This document shows positions 45,407 to 54,930 of a DNA stretch of 64,000 bases, one piece after another. How positions within the stretch are numbered: position 1 is the first letter of the stretch; every line of letters begins with the position of its first letter. The stretch is from Scatosoma sp045594025 (lineage in GTDB: Bacteria; Bacillota; Clostridia; Christensenellales; Borkfalkiaceae), in NCBI GenBank assembly GCA_045594025.1, contig JAZNXS010000001.1, forward strand, positions 22,533 through 86,532. Direction: 5' to 3'. Position numbers and translations under genes: made by a program. Under the pieces are notes generated by a model. That model searched no databases, was not told the origin of the DNA, and worked only from the letters and a program-made list of their open reading frames with translations.

Positions 45407-48310
45407 TTACGCCAATACTTCGGCAACCTTATCGATTGCATTGATATCAGAAACACCCGTATATACTGCGTAAATCTTATCAAGCGTAATCGGGGTGTTG
45501 TATCTGCTATACATTACAATGCTACCACCGTCGATCAAACTCTTAAGCCCTTCCGTAGCCTCACTCCATTCGTATTTCACTACTTCTTCATTGGTGTCAA
45601 GGTTGAGAAGCAACAGCTCCAGAACAATTCTACCCTTCGTTGCGCCTTCTTCACGCGCCGTCTTAATACCGATGACATATCTGTAATGCACGCCGTCTTC
45701 TAAACCACGAATAGACAAGGGCGATACTGCCTTACCCTCAGCATCTTTCGTACCGTCTGCGTAATATCCTTTTGTGCCGAACTGCTTACCAACACGCCCG
45801 TCAGAGTCAGGTCTACAAAATTCCATCTTGTTCGGACCAAGGAAAGTAAGTCTTCCGCCGTCCGTATCCGAAACGAGATCGCCGGTCTTTTTGATCATAC
45901 CCGTATGCACATACAAGCCCTGATAGCCGTCAACAAGCGACGACGTTACATTATCCACAAAGAGTGCCATCTGCGGTACGTTCTTGCCCGTGAAATCCAC
46001 TACTACGTAAGAACCTGCGCCATAATTACCGTTATATGCAATATAGGGAACGTCGTCATTCTTCAGATTCCACCATTCACTTTTATAGGTGCCTCCGTAC
46101 AACGTTGCGCTCATATCAGAGTTGATTTCCTTATAACCGTACGCCGTTATGTTGTTAGCGTCCATAAACGCCTGTACGTTTTCATCAATTTCAGACGTTT
46201 CACGCAAGATAAGCTTCACATTGTCAATGTATACGCATTCACGCGCCGTGATCTTGCTGTCGCCCGTCAACGTAATGGCGATGGAATATGCCGACGATTT
46301 GTATACGTCGAAATTCCTCATACACATCTCGCGCGTTATCGTCATAGTTGTCCACGTTTCCGCTTCGATTGCACCCGTGTAATCCAGTTTTACGTCTTTA
46401 CCATGCAACTTATAGGTAAGCGCCCTGGGAGAATATACGTCAAAGGTGATGCCGTCTACTTCGCTTGCAAGGAATATGAAATCCGTAAAGCTCTTCGAAA
46501 TATACAAAATCAACGTACCCTCGGTGTTGCCATTGATTGCATAGTATTCAATACTCTGCTTTCCTTCGTTGATAAAGTCTTTCTTGGTATTCGCCTTCAA
46601 GCCACTGTCGTTGCTTAACAACATTACACCTTCCTGCTCCAAGAAATCCTCAGGCATAGGATTTTCCAAATCGTACATAACGCGAACGCTGACTGCGCTT
46701 GCACGAATGCCTTCTATCATAGGATCAAACTTCAAAAGATATTCGCCACTCTTCGTGTACTGGAAGCTTCCGTCTTCTGCAATAGCAACGTTTTCACCAT
46801 CAGGATCCGTTACCGTAAATTCATAAGCGTTTACAGGAATATCAATGTAATCGCGTACGTTTGCGAAACTATTAAAATTGTATTGTTTCTGATAGGAATC
46901 CTTAAATTGCGCAGCCGGATCCAACTCGTAAATATTGTCGATGCCCGTAATCGGCAAATGTACTTTATCGAAGTTAAGATCGATACCGTATCTTCCGTAC
47001 AGCACGATGCTTCCCTTGAAATAATCATCGTTCCATTTTTCGTCGGTCGCACCGAGATCTTTAAACGCTCCAATCCCCGAAGAAGACGTCAGCCTTTGCG
47101 TATAATCAAATACTCTTTCGCCAGTCGTCACGTCGATTAAGAGAATACGAGCTGTTACACCCTCCGTCGAGGCGTCTTGAATACCGATGATATATTTATA
47201 AGAATGGCCGTCCTTCAATGCGTTGTAACTCAAAGGACAAGGCTCTGCAACCGAACCGAGCGAAAGCATTCTGCCTCTGTTGTCGAATTCAGCAAACTTC
47301 GCTTTGTAGGGGCCAAAGATTGTCAAACGGCTTGCGTCCAATGGCGACAAAAAACTACCGTCGTTAAAGCTAGTACCGTTGGAGAACAACATACCGTTCT
47401 TACCGTCGGTAAAGCTGGAAGTTGCTTCATCACAGAAGAATGCAACCTGCGGCAGGTTCTTGCCCGTGAATTCCACCATCATATAGGTGTTCGGACCATA
47501 GCCGCCGGATCCTTCCTCGCCGTTAAATGCAAGATAAGAAACGTTATCCTTTGCAAAAGAAGTATAGTAGCCTGCTTCCAAGGAAACCTTGCCATCGGGC
47601 GAAATCAGCATATAATCGTGCGCAGTGATGTTATTTTCTTCCATCCATTCTGCCGCACCTTCCGCAAGAACTTGTTGAGGACGTACGTTAATCATCTGCT
47701 CAGCAGTCAATTCTTGTCCGTCTTCCGTTAAAATGCCGAATCTAAACGCATGTTTACCTACTTCCTTAAAGGTATACGACGTTTTTCCGTATAATTCCGT
47801 TATTTCCCCGTTAACTTCTACCGATTGAACATAAAAATCATAGTTATAATAGGATTTTACAACCAAGTTGAGGTTTCTCTTCAACAAGTTGAAGTCCATC
47901 GTATCCCCGGCACGATATACAAGCGTAGGTCTGGAATATTGCCAGGAAACTTTAGGCACGGCGACCAAAATCTTTGTGGAAATCGTACCCTTGTTTGCAC
48001 CCGAATGAATGGTATACGTCAACGTATACGTACCAGGTTTATCCGTGGTCCATTGACCCAACATCTTCAAATCGCGTTCTACCCCCGTTTCATCACAGGT
48101 CAAAATCAACGAATAGTCTTCCATGGAAGTAGGGTCTACATACTCGTCAAGCATAATCGGTTCGCCAAGGGCCACTTCTTCCAAATAACCTTCGTTAAAG
48201 GCAATTTTAGAACCGCCAAACAGGCTTCCAATCGAGCAAGACGCCGCGCCCAATACCATGCAGACAAACGTCATACAAGCTAAAAACGCTATCAATATTT
48301 TTCTTCTCAT
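45407..48310 (-). CDS. Surface lipoprotein with two copies of a beta-sandwich module
   Basis: 967 residues; lipoprotein signal with AASC (Cys about 25). After two Ig-like domains the protein has two copies (about 223-443 and 723-943) of a module containing YxAFNGxxG, VxFTGKNxPQ, RLTxxGPxK, GR and YKYIIGI/YRYVIGI. The same module occurs twice in the giant protein. Between the copies is a domain with AITLTGDSKI and VYIDNVKLIL, like a carbohydrate-binding fold. No catalytic domain. The start overlaps the 48307 stop by 4 bases. Confidence 0.78.
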   Translation of the reverse strand: MRRKILIAFLACMTFVCMVLGAASCSIGSLFGGSKIAFNEGYLEEVALGEPIMLDEYVDPTSMEDYSLILTCDETGVERDLKMLGQWTTDKPGTYTLTYTIHSGANKGTISTKILVAVPKVSWQYSRPTLVYRAGDTMDFNLLKRNLNLVVKSYYNYDFYVQSVEVNGEITELYGKTSYTFKEVGKHAFRFGILTEDGQELTAEQMINVRPQQVLAEGAAEWMEENNITAHDYMLISPDGKVSLEAGYYTSFAKDNVSYLAFNGEEGSGGYGPNTYMMVEFTGKNLPQVAFFCDEATSSFTDGKNGMLFSNGTSFNDGSFLSPLDASRLTIFGPYKAKFAEFDNRGRMLSLGSVAEPCPLSYNALKDGHSYKYIIGIQDASTEGVTARILLIDVTTGERVFDYTQRLTSSSGIGAFKDLGATDEKWNDDYFKGSIVLYGRYGIDLNFDKVHLPITGIDNIYELDPAAQFKDSYQKQYNFNSFANVRDYIDIPVNAYEFTVTDPDGENVAIAEDGSFQYTKSGEYLLKFDPMIEGIRASAVSVRVMYDLENPMPEDFLEQEGVMLLSNDSGLKANTKKDFINEGKQSIEYYAINGNTEGTLILYISKSFTDFIFLASEVDGITFDVYSPRALTYKLHGKDVKLDYTGAIEAETWTTMTITREMCMRNFDVYKSSAYSIAITLTGDSKITARECVYIDNVKLILRETSEIDENVQAFMDANNITAYGYKEINSDMSATLYGGTYKSEWWNLKNDDVPYIAYNGNYGAGSYVVVDFTGKNVPQMALFVDNVTSSLVDGYQGLYVHTGMIKKTGDLVSDTDGGRLTFLGPNKMEFCRPDSDGRVGKQFGTKGYYADGTKDAEGKAVSPLSIRGLEDGVHYRYVIGIKTAREEGATKGRIVLELLLLNLDTNEEVVKYEWSEATEGLKSLIDGGSIVMYSRYNTPITLDKIYAVYTGVSDINAIDKVAEVLA

Positions 48311-49737
48311 TGCGCTTCCTCCTTATTATAATAGGGTAGTACCATTACTCCTTCGCCGGGAGATAACTCTACAGTAAATTCTCCGTTCGTTAAAGCTACC
48401 GTACTCCATGTCTTGTTTTTATACACGTCAACAACGTTATACTTTTTGTCAAACGTTAACTGCGTGCGCTGTTTTTCTTTACCATAGATTTTCGTGTAAA
48501 CCTTAGGTTCTGCCACATTGACAATGCAGTGCATATACTGCCCTTTTTCCTTATCGTACTGCTCGGTAACAAGCACCGTTTCCTTATCCGTCTGTACATC
48601 CGCTACCTGCGATAATGCTCCGCCGCGTACCATTTCCAAAAAGGTAGGATTTACACGGAACGGAACGTGGAAAAAGAATGCGTTTGCGCAATAATCAAAA
48701 CAACTCAAAAGCGGCGAAAGCGCCTTAATTTCCTTGTTGATCTTCTGCACGTGATAATACATCCTGGTTTTTTCGCCACGACGATTCATCAACGCCTTAC
48801 CGTCGGGGAACATTTCCCCGTCCGTTCTATTCATCTGCTTTGTCCAATAGGTAAAGTAGGAATATTGTTTTACGCCAAAAGCCATCAAAACGTTCTTTTG
48901 GTATTGCATTTGCCTCTCGCTAGGAAGATGATGATAATGCTTCCCACGAACGTCCATACCGAAAGATTGCATAACAATGTGCATTTCAACGCCGTATCTT
49001 TTACATACGCGCGCAACACATTCTAACCCTGCGAAATAGAATTTTCCCATAGGCGATCTGTCCGGCGATTTGTGAAACGGATACGTATCCATCATAAGAT
49101 GATCTGTGCCCGTTTCTTCCAAAAACATAGACAAATATTTTTCATAGGAGGAAATTAAATCCTGTCCCGGAGGGCAAATTCTATACGTCAGCGAAGCGCC
49201 GTGCATGGGATTTAAGTTGCAGTGCACAAAAATACTTTTATCCACTCTTGCAACGGATCTAAAAATTTCACCGACCGTTTTTAAATAAGGCCAAAACGGC
49301 TCATCGCGGAGCTGTATGCCATAAAACCCTTTTTGGTGACGGTAATCTTTAATACAATTACGAATAAAGTCATCCAAATCCGCTTCAGTCGCAAATTTTT
49401 TCCCTTCGCCAACCAATCCCTCCTCAATTAAGGAAAGATTGAATATACGCGTATCAATGAGAATGACCTTTTCAATCCCCGCTTCTAAGGCGCGTTCTAT
49501 CACCGTTTTCGTTTCACTGTTTTCCCAACCTTCACCGTTGTAAGGCGCAGTAGACTGCAAAAATAAAACGTTAAAACCGCATTCGCAGTATTCTTTATAC
49601 TTCTCTACCGTTCGAAAATCCTCCGTCGTAAAGATAGTATCGTCTATCTGCCATTGCCCGTTGGGAGGCGGAGAGTATCCGTAAATCGGAAACTTTCTGC
49701 CTACGTTTTCTTCAAAATATTTCTTATAAACGCTCAT
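48307..49737 (-). CDS. Cytosolic member of the putative TIM-barrel hydrolase family
   Basis: 476 residues, no signal peptide. It shares FRTVEKYKEYCECGFN, FYGIQLRDEPFW, YPFHKSP and AFGVKQYSYFTYWTK with the three other members in the window, and ends in the same beta domain (VLVTEQYDKEKGQYMHCIVN). It directly follows the two permease genes, so it is placed to act on the imported sugar. Both ends are tightly packed with neighbours (1-base gap and 4-base overlap). Confidence 0.7.
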   Translation of the reverse strand: MSVYKKYFEENVGRKFPIYGYSPPPNGQWQIDDTIFTTEDFRTVEKYKEYCECGFNVLFLQSTAPYNGEGWENSETKTVIERALEAGIEKVILIDTRIFNLSLIEEGLVGEGKKFATEADLDDFIRNCIKDYRHQKGFYGIQLRDEPFWPYLKTVGEIFRSVARVDKSIFVHCNLNPMHGASLTYRICPPGQDLISSYEKYLSMFLEETGTDHLMMDTYPFHKSPDRSPMGKFYFAGLECVARVCKRYGVEMHIVMQSFGMDVRGKHYHHLPSERQMQYQKNVLMAFGVKQYSYFTYWTKQMNRTDGEMFPDGKALMNRRGEKTRMYYHVQKINKEIKALSPLLSCFDYCANAFFFHVPFRVNPTFLEMVRGGALSQVADVQTDKETVLVTEQYDKEKGQYMHCIVNVAEPKVYTKIYGKEKQRTQLTFDKKYNVVDVYKNKTWSTVALTNGEFTVELSPGEGVMVLPYYNKEEAQ

Positions 49738-49738
49738 C

Positions 49739-50626
49739 TTAGCCTTTCAAGCCCCCCGTCGTCATGTTGTTCAAAATAAGATTTTGCGAACAAGTATACA
49801 GAATGATTACAGGAAGCGACGAAATAACCGCTGCGGCGAAGTATATCGGCATCGAATCTGCAACAAGGAAGGTACTGTCCTTGAACAAATACATACCGTA
49901 AGCCAAGTTGGGATAGTTACGCATGTAGAGCATCGAAATGGAATAGTTGTTCCAAACGCCCGTCGCCTGCGTAATGGCAATTGCAGCCAAACAAGGCGTA
50001 ACCTGCGGAAGAATAACCTTCAACAGAATCGTCATATTGTTTGCGCCGTCAATCTTTGCAGATTCCGAATACGACTTGCTAACACCTTTAAAATACCCGT
50101 AAAGGACAATGAACGCGAAGTCGAAACCGCCTGCCCACATCAACCAAATCGTCATAGGATTGTTGACCATATTCAATTCAACCGCTAACTTATAGGCTGC
50201 AGGCCCCGCACCGATGATGGGAATCGTATTCGCAAAAATAACGACTGCGTAAAGGAATTTACTCCCAGGGAAACGGAAACGCGCCAAAGCGTATGCCAGC
50301 AACGTACTGGACGCAATATTTACAAATACGTTGACAACCAAAATCCACAACGAGTTGAATAACATATCGAAATATTTAAACGGTTCACCGCCCGAAAGAG
50401 GCACCGCTTGGAATTCCGTAAATACGTCCAAATAATGACTAAACAGCCATTGAGTGGGGAGTTGCAAGCTGTTCGAGGCGTATTCGTCCATCGTCTTTAA
50501 GGAGTTCAGCGTCGCCCAAAAAAGCGGATAAATATACAAAAATGCAAATACCGTAAAGAACACCAAAAAGAAAATATAAATAACCTTTTCGGCAACAGGA
50601 ACATTTTTAAACTTTAAACTCGTCAT
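49739..50626 (-). CDS. Sugar ABC transporter permease (MalG type, CUT1)
   Basis: 295 residues from ATG 50626, which has GGAGGTG 5 bases upstream; a longer in-frame start would overlap the other permease. Six membrane helices are visible. The EAA loop that contacts the ATPase reads SESAKIDGANNMTILLKVILPQ. It pairs with the permease at 50628 and the solute-binding protein at 51587 to import oligosaccharides. Confidence 0.93.
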   Translation of the reverse strand: MTSLKFKNVPVAEKVIYIFFLVFFTVFAFLYIYPLFWATLNSLKTMDEYASNSLQLPTQWLFSHYLDVFTEFQAVPLSGGEPFKYFDMLFNSLWILVVNVFVNIASSTLLAYALARFRFPGSKFLYAVVIFANTIPIIGAGPAAYKLAVELNMVNNPMTIWLMWAGGFDFAFIVLYGYFKGVSKSYSESAKIDGANNMTILLKVILPQVTPCLAAIAITQATGVWNNYSISMLYMRNYPNLAYGMYLFKDSTFLVADSMPIYFAAAVISSLPVIILYTCSQNLILNNMTTGGLKG

Positions 50627-50627
50627 C

Positions 50628-51584
50628 TTACACCTCCACGTTTTCCGATGCTCTTTCAAGCAAGTATTTGCCGATCAGCACCACGGGAAGGGTAAATGCT
50701 GTTAAGGTAAAGCCAAGCGCCGCGGGATAACCATATCCCGTAGATCCAGCACCCGTCGACAATCTGTACGTGAGGTTAAACAACTGGAAGCCGATGGTTG
50801 ACGTTTCGTAACCACCCGAGCCATCCGTAAACAACCATACGTTGTAGTCGCACGTAAATACGCTGCAAAGCGCAAACGTAAGCAAGGTACAAATGGTAGA
50901 CCAAATACAAGGGATTGCGATCCCAAACATCTGCGTAAAGAAACCTGCGCCATCTAACTCAGCCGACTCAAACAACTCGTCAGGTACACGCGTATACGCG
51001 CCCGTCAATACAGCATTATTACCGACGATACCCATTATTGAACGTACCGCCAGCAACGTGATGAACGCCGTATCGTCATGACGCAACAAGCCATATTTCT
51101 TCGCGCCAAAAGGTAAATCTACCCCCCACGATATCAAAGCCTTTGTAATAGGACCGGAATACGAAACCATCTCCTTGATGAGCAACGTCCAAATGATAGA
51201 GCCCATCAACCCGGGGATATAGTAGATAACACGGAATATGTAATGCCCCTTGATTTTTTTAGTCAATACATAAGTCGTAATCAAGGTAATCGGGAAGATA
51301 ATCCCCTCGCCGACAATCCACAGAATGAACGAACGGCCCAAGGATTTTCCAAGATTGATACCAAGCATATCCTTATCTACAAATCCTTGATATACCATCT
51401 TGAAATTGGCCCACGTAAATTCGCCCATGCCGTCTTGGAAAGCAAGCGCAATCGACGATATATTTACGTAAAACCAAAAAACCAAGAATTGCGCGACAGG
51501 GAAAAGAACGAGAAGATACGCAAACGTAAAATCTCGTCTTTCCAGCCGCGAATAATTTTTCTTAATGCTATCAAAAAATTTCAT
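50628..51584 (-). CDS. Sugar ABC transporter permease (MalF/LplB type, CUT1)
   Basis: 318 residues with six to seven membrane helices; EAA motif FESAELDGAGFFTQMFGIAIP near 205-225. It is the partner of the next permease. It starts 2 bases after the binding protein stop, with no strong ribosome site of its own, which suggests coupling. Confidence 0.92.
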   Translation of the reverse strand: MKFFDSIKKNYSRLERRDFTFAYLLVLFPVAQFLVFWFYVNISSIALAFQDGMGEFTWANFKMVYQGFVDKDMLGINLGKSLGRSFILWIVGEGIIFPITLITTYVLTKKIKGHYIFRVIYYIPGLMGSIIWTLLIKEMVSYSGPITKALISWGVDLPFGAKKYGLLRHDDTAFITLLAVRSIMGIVGNNAVLTGAYTRVPDELFESAELDGAGFFTQMFGIAIPCIWSTICTLLTFALCSVFTCDYNVWLFTDGSGGYETSTIGFQLFNLTYRLSTGAGSTGYGYPAALGFTLTAFTLPVVLIGKYLLERASENVEV

Positions 51585-51586
51585 GA

Positions 51587-53308
51587 TTAGTTTAAACCAG
51601 CTGCTTCTTTATATTTATCCCAGTTTTTAATGATATTAGCAGTTTCTCCGTTAATCAATTCCTGCGCTGCGGTTTTGTACACGTCAATGCTCTTGCCGTT
51701 CTTACCGCCGTCTTCGCTATAAATGGTTGCCGTGCTCTTACTGGTGATATGATCGGGAATATGAGATACCGTCGTAAAGAATTGCGTCAGGTTCATCTGC
51801 TTTCTGTAACCGCGAACGCCGCCGAACGTAGAAACCAAGGAGAAGTAACGGTTTGCGGAAATCTTCGATGCGTTACGAACGAATTCATATTGCGAAGAGG
51901 TGTTTTCTGCCGAATAATAAGGGCTGCTGCCGTTTGCAGTAGTGATAAACGTTTCGCCGAAATCGTCACTACTCATCATTCTCAAGAAAAGGGATACGAT
52001 ATCCGTCTTGGTAGAACCCTTCGTAACGTAAGCAACGTGTTCAACGCCACGAGAATAGGTTACCCCTCTTGCGCGAGCAACTTCTGCTGCATCCGCTTCG
52101 TTAATGTCGATATTCTTCTCTTTTTTAACCGCATCTACAATCTCTTCAATCGACTTGTTTTCATCTACCAAACCAATCATGTAGGAAAGCAATTCGTCGC
52201 ATGCCGCATCGCTAAGGCCATACGCCGTGTTTGCGCCGAATAATTTCACGCCAAGCGCAGAAACTACGGGGAAGTTGATGAAATCAATATCGTGCAGTTT
52301 AGTCGGGTAATTCAATTTTACTTCGTTCAGCATCCAGTCGCCGTTGAACATAAATACCGCACCTGCTTGATCGCCCATAACTTTCGCCTGTGCTTGGTCA
52401 ACCGTGTTGCTCAAACTACCAGGAGCAGACAAGCTCGTATCGAAAGTCTGGTATGCTACGTTCAGCATTTCCTTGATTGCGGGATGCTTATAAATATTCT
52501 TGCATTCTTCGTCCGACAAGTTTTTCACCTGACCGTCTTCCGTGGTTTGGAAAGACCAGAATGTATCATAGAATTCTGCGTCGTACTGCGCCAACATTGC
52601 GTACAGGAATACCAAGCCGTAACCGTTGCTACCTGCTACGTACGTAATGGGATAAGTATCGCTAGTAAGCGAATTGGGAACGCCGTTATAACCGCAATAA
52701 ATCTTATCGAAGCAATCGAGCATTTCGTTCGTTGTCTTCGGTTTTTCCAAACCATATGCAGCTAATTTTCTGGTGTTGACAGCCAAACCACCCGACGTCT
52801 TTGCCCAGTTATATGCATAAACCTTACCCTTGGAATCCGTCATATAAGGGAGGACGTCCTCGGAAATCTTTTCAGAGATGAGTTGCGTTTCTTCCACGCC
52901 ATCATAGGAAATTGCAGGTTTATTGTAAACAAGGTCGTCGATTTCTTCTACCAAAACGCCGTAATCACCCAATTCACCTACCTGATTAGGCGTTGCGCCA
53001 CTAGAAATATAAAGGTCTACACCCGTTTTGTCGTAACCATAGTACAATTCCTGGATTAATGTATTGTCTTTGATAGAGTTGTCAGGCGTCATAATATGCA
53101 CCTTGTAACCCTCATCTGCATACGCGCGCTCGAAATGTCCTTTCAATTCGTACAGCCAGTCCGTACCGAAACCTGCTCTTCTACATTTGACAACAATTGT
53201 CTTTGCGTCAACTTTCGGTTTCGAGTTCGTAATGCCGCAAGCGGTTAAGCCGCTAAACGCAAGCATTGTGCCAAGCAATAACGAAATTACTTTTGTGCTT
53301 TTTTTCAT
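51587..53308 (-). CDS. Extracellular solute-binding lipoprotein (family 1)
   Basis: 573 residues. A lipoprotein signal ends in LTAC (Cys about 24), and the body is a large family 1 sugar-binding fold, longer than the usual 430 as in LplA-like proteins. It captures the glycan for the permeases that follow directly. AGGAGGATATTAGG precedes the ATG. No ATPase gene is present in the operon. Confidence 0.9.
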   Translation of the reverse strand: MKKSTKVISLLLGTMLAFSGLTACGITNSKPKVDAKTIVVKCRRAGFGTDWLYELKGHFERAYADEGYKVHIMTPDNSIKDNTLIQELYYGYDKTGVDLYISSGATPNQVGELGDYGVLVEEIDDLVYNKPAISYDGVEETQLISEKISEDVLPYMTDSKGKVYAYNWAKTSGGLAVNTRKLAAYGLEKPKTTNEMLDCFDKIYCGYNGVPNSLTSDTYPITYVAGSNGYGLVFLYAMLAQYDAEFYDTFWSFQTTEDGQVKNLSDEECKNIYKHPAIKEMLNVAYQTFDTSLSAPGSLSNTVDQAQAKVMGDQAGAVFMFNGDWMLNEVKLNYPTKLHDIDFINFPVVSALGVKLFGANTAYGLSDAACDELLSYMIGLVDENKSIEEIVDAVKKEKNIDINEADAAEVARARGVTYSRGVEHVAYVTKGSTKTDIVSLFLRMMSSDDFGETFITTANGSSPYYSAENTSSQYEFVRNASKISANRYFSLVSTFGGVRGYRKQMNLTQFFTTVSHIPDHITSKSTATIYSEDGGKNGKSIDVYKTAAQELINGETANIIKNWDKYKEAAGLN

Positions 53309-53402
53309 CCTAATATCCTCCTAATGATATCCATTTATTTTTTTCATTTATCTACTCGCCGAAGATTCTCCCTTCCGCGTTATTTCCGCTTTGCGAACCT
53401 AT

Positions 53403-54638
53403 TTATTCCAGCATCAACCTTTCAATGTCCTGGAAATCTTCATCGGTCAGCCCCACGTCCGTCCTCAAATAGTTTTTGATGGCGGAAGAAAGCTTCCCGT
53501 CCCCTGTCGAATAGCACTCCATCAGACCTTTATAAAGCAGGCCGATTGCTACATAATTATCTAGCACAGTGACGTAACCGTCATCGTTGAAAAAATAATT
53601 ACCGTCCGCGTCTTGTTCGATATTCGATCTCCAACGTTTTCCTCCCATAGAAAAACAGGTGAGCTCGAAATCTCTGTACAGATCGTCAATATCAACACCC
53701 AGCATCCCCTCTAACAAGAATGCGAACGTTCCCGTTCTGTCTGCCCCTGAGGTACAGTGGAATAAAATGGGATAGTTGCTTTCAATGGTGTACATCTTAA
53801 ACGCTTGATACAATGCGTCGGCATATTCCTGCTTGAACGCAGCCTCGGAATGACGTTTTTCCTCAATCTGTTCAGGTGTCAACGAACTATAAAAGGATTT
53901 GTCCTTCAAAACGTAATCCCCTTGCATGATACCTGCCTGCAAAAATTGAATTCCGTATTTTTCAGGAATAACCGATTTCTCGTACCCTTCGTCCGCCCTT
54001 AAATCGATTTCTGTTTGAACGCCTAAATGAACAAGCGCGCTACCACTGCTTTCCTTGAGCGTTGCGCTACGATAACTGCGTCCGTATCTGATCGTCTTAC
54101 CGCTTTCCGTTTTCCACCCGCCAATATCGCGGAAATTTCTAATTCCGTCGACGTCCAACGAACGCACGTAATTGCCTACGGTGAACGTAGCTACGTCGCT
54201 TTCCTTACCGACGCTGTCAATCACTTTCCAATAATAATTTCCAGGCAACAGTCCGTCAACGGCAACAAAGGTATCCACCGTCTCCGTTTGATAAACAGGC
54301 TCGGAAAGATTTTCATTCTGTGAAACCCATACCAAATATTTGTTATATGTACTCGACGACCTCTCCCATGAGAGCACGACGCTCTGTGATTTCACAACAG
54401 GCTTAAACGCCCCTCTGTTGTTGCTTTCCAGCAATAATTTTGCAACCTCTCTCTCATCCGTCAATTGAAGATACGTCTGATAAATAGGCGCAGTACAATC
54501 CACAACCTCGCCAATGGGCCCCTTTAATTGCAATTTGTTATCCTCAATGGAACTCTTTTCCCCAAACAACATAGAACAACCTGCAGTGAACATAAATAAG
54601 ATTACAAACAACAACGAGACAAATCTTTTCATACCCAT
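53403..54638 (-). CDS. Lipoprotein tyrosine-type protein phosphatase
   Basis: Phosphatase of the IphP-like (Y_phosphatase3) family. The active-site HCX5R motif reads HCTSGADRTG, and NFRDIGGW and LRADEGYEKS are further family motifs. The N-terminus is a lipoprotein signal ending in TAGC, followed by a fibronectin-like domain (about 70-165). I place the start at one of two nearby ATG codons (about 54632-54638) before KRFVSLLF; the frame is open to a TTG at 54668, and no start has a strong ribosome site. First gene after the promoter; it may remove phosphate groups outside the membrane, perhaps from glycans or lipids. Confidence 0.82.
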   Translation of the reverse strand: MGMKRFVSLLFVILFMFTAGCSMLFGEKSSIEDNKLQLKGPIGEVVDCTAPIYQTYLQLTDEREVAKLLLESNNRGAFKPVVKSQSVVLSWERSSSTYNKYLVWVSQNENLSEPVYQTETVDTFVAVDGLLPGNYYWKVIDSVGKESDVATFTVGNYVRSLDVDGIRNFRDIGGWKTESGKTIRYGRSYRSATLKESSGSALVHLGVQTEIDLRADEGYEKSVIPEKYGIQFLQAGIMQGDYVLKDKSFYSSLTPEQIEEKRHSEAAFKQEYADALYQAFKMYTIESNYPILFHCTSGADRTGTFAFLLEGMLGVDIDDLYRDFELTCFSMGGKRWRSNIEQDADGNYFFNDDGYVTVLDNYVAIGLLYKGLMECYSTGDGKLSSAIKNYLRTDVGLTDEDFQDIERLMLE

Positions 54639-54676
54639 CGTCCATTTATTAAAATTCTTTTCTAACAATGATTCTT

Positions 54677-54712
54677 ATTTGCTGTGAAAACAGCAAATAG
54701 CCCTGCAGGGCT
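54677..54712 (-). promoter_or_regulatory. Two adjacent stem-loops in the leader of the phosphatase-transporter operon
   Basis: ATTTGCTG with CAGCAAAT (54677-54698) and the perfect palindrome AGCCCTGCAGGGCT (54699-54712) lie side by side between the promoter and the first start codon. They may set mRNA stability, bind a regulator, or act as an attenuator. Confidence 0.5.
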
Positions 54713-54803
54713 TTCAAAAAAACAACTGATTTTTATGAATATCGGTGAATAAATCCACTGTTTATAAGCATGTTTTTTACATAACACACCATTCTCAATT
54801 TGC

Positions 54804-54832
54804 ATTATATCATATTTATTTTTTAATGTCTT
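54804..54832 (-). promoter_or_regulatory. Promoter of the glycan-locus gene string
   Basis: Minus strand -35 AAGACA (54827-54832), 17-base spacer, perfect -10 TATAAT (54804-54809) with an upstream TG, giving an extended -10. The leader to the first gene is about 160 bases. Confidence 0.75.
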
Positions 54833-54874
54833 GCTAAATTTAATTAAAAAAGAGTGATTTTTACCAATAAACCC

Positions 54875-54903
54875 TTGACAAATTTTTCTATTATTAATAT
54901 AAT
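54875..54903 (+). promoter_or_regulatory. Promoter of the AraC regulator at 54931
   Basis: Consensus TTGACA (54875-54880), 17-base spacer, consensus TATAAT (54898-54903). It is divergent from, and about 70 bases away from, the promoter of the gene string. Confidence 0.9.
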
Positions 54904-54930
54904 AATAAAAAATGACTGCGAGGTAAAAGT

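Noticed and set aside
49739..53308. Missing ATPase as a sign of a broken transporter
   Set aside because: CUT1 sugar importers in Firmicutes commonly share one ATPase encoded elsewhere, so its absence is normal.
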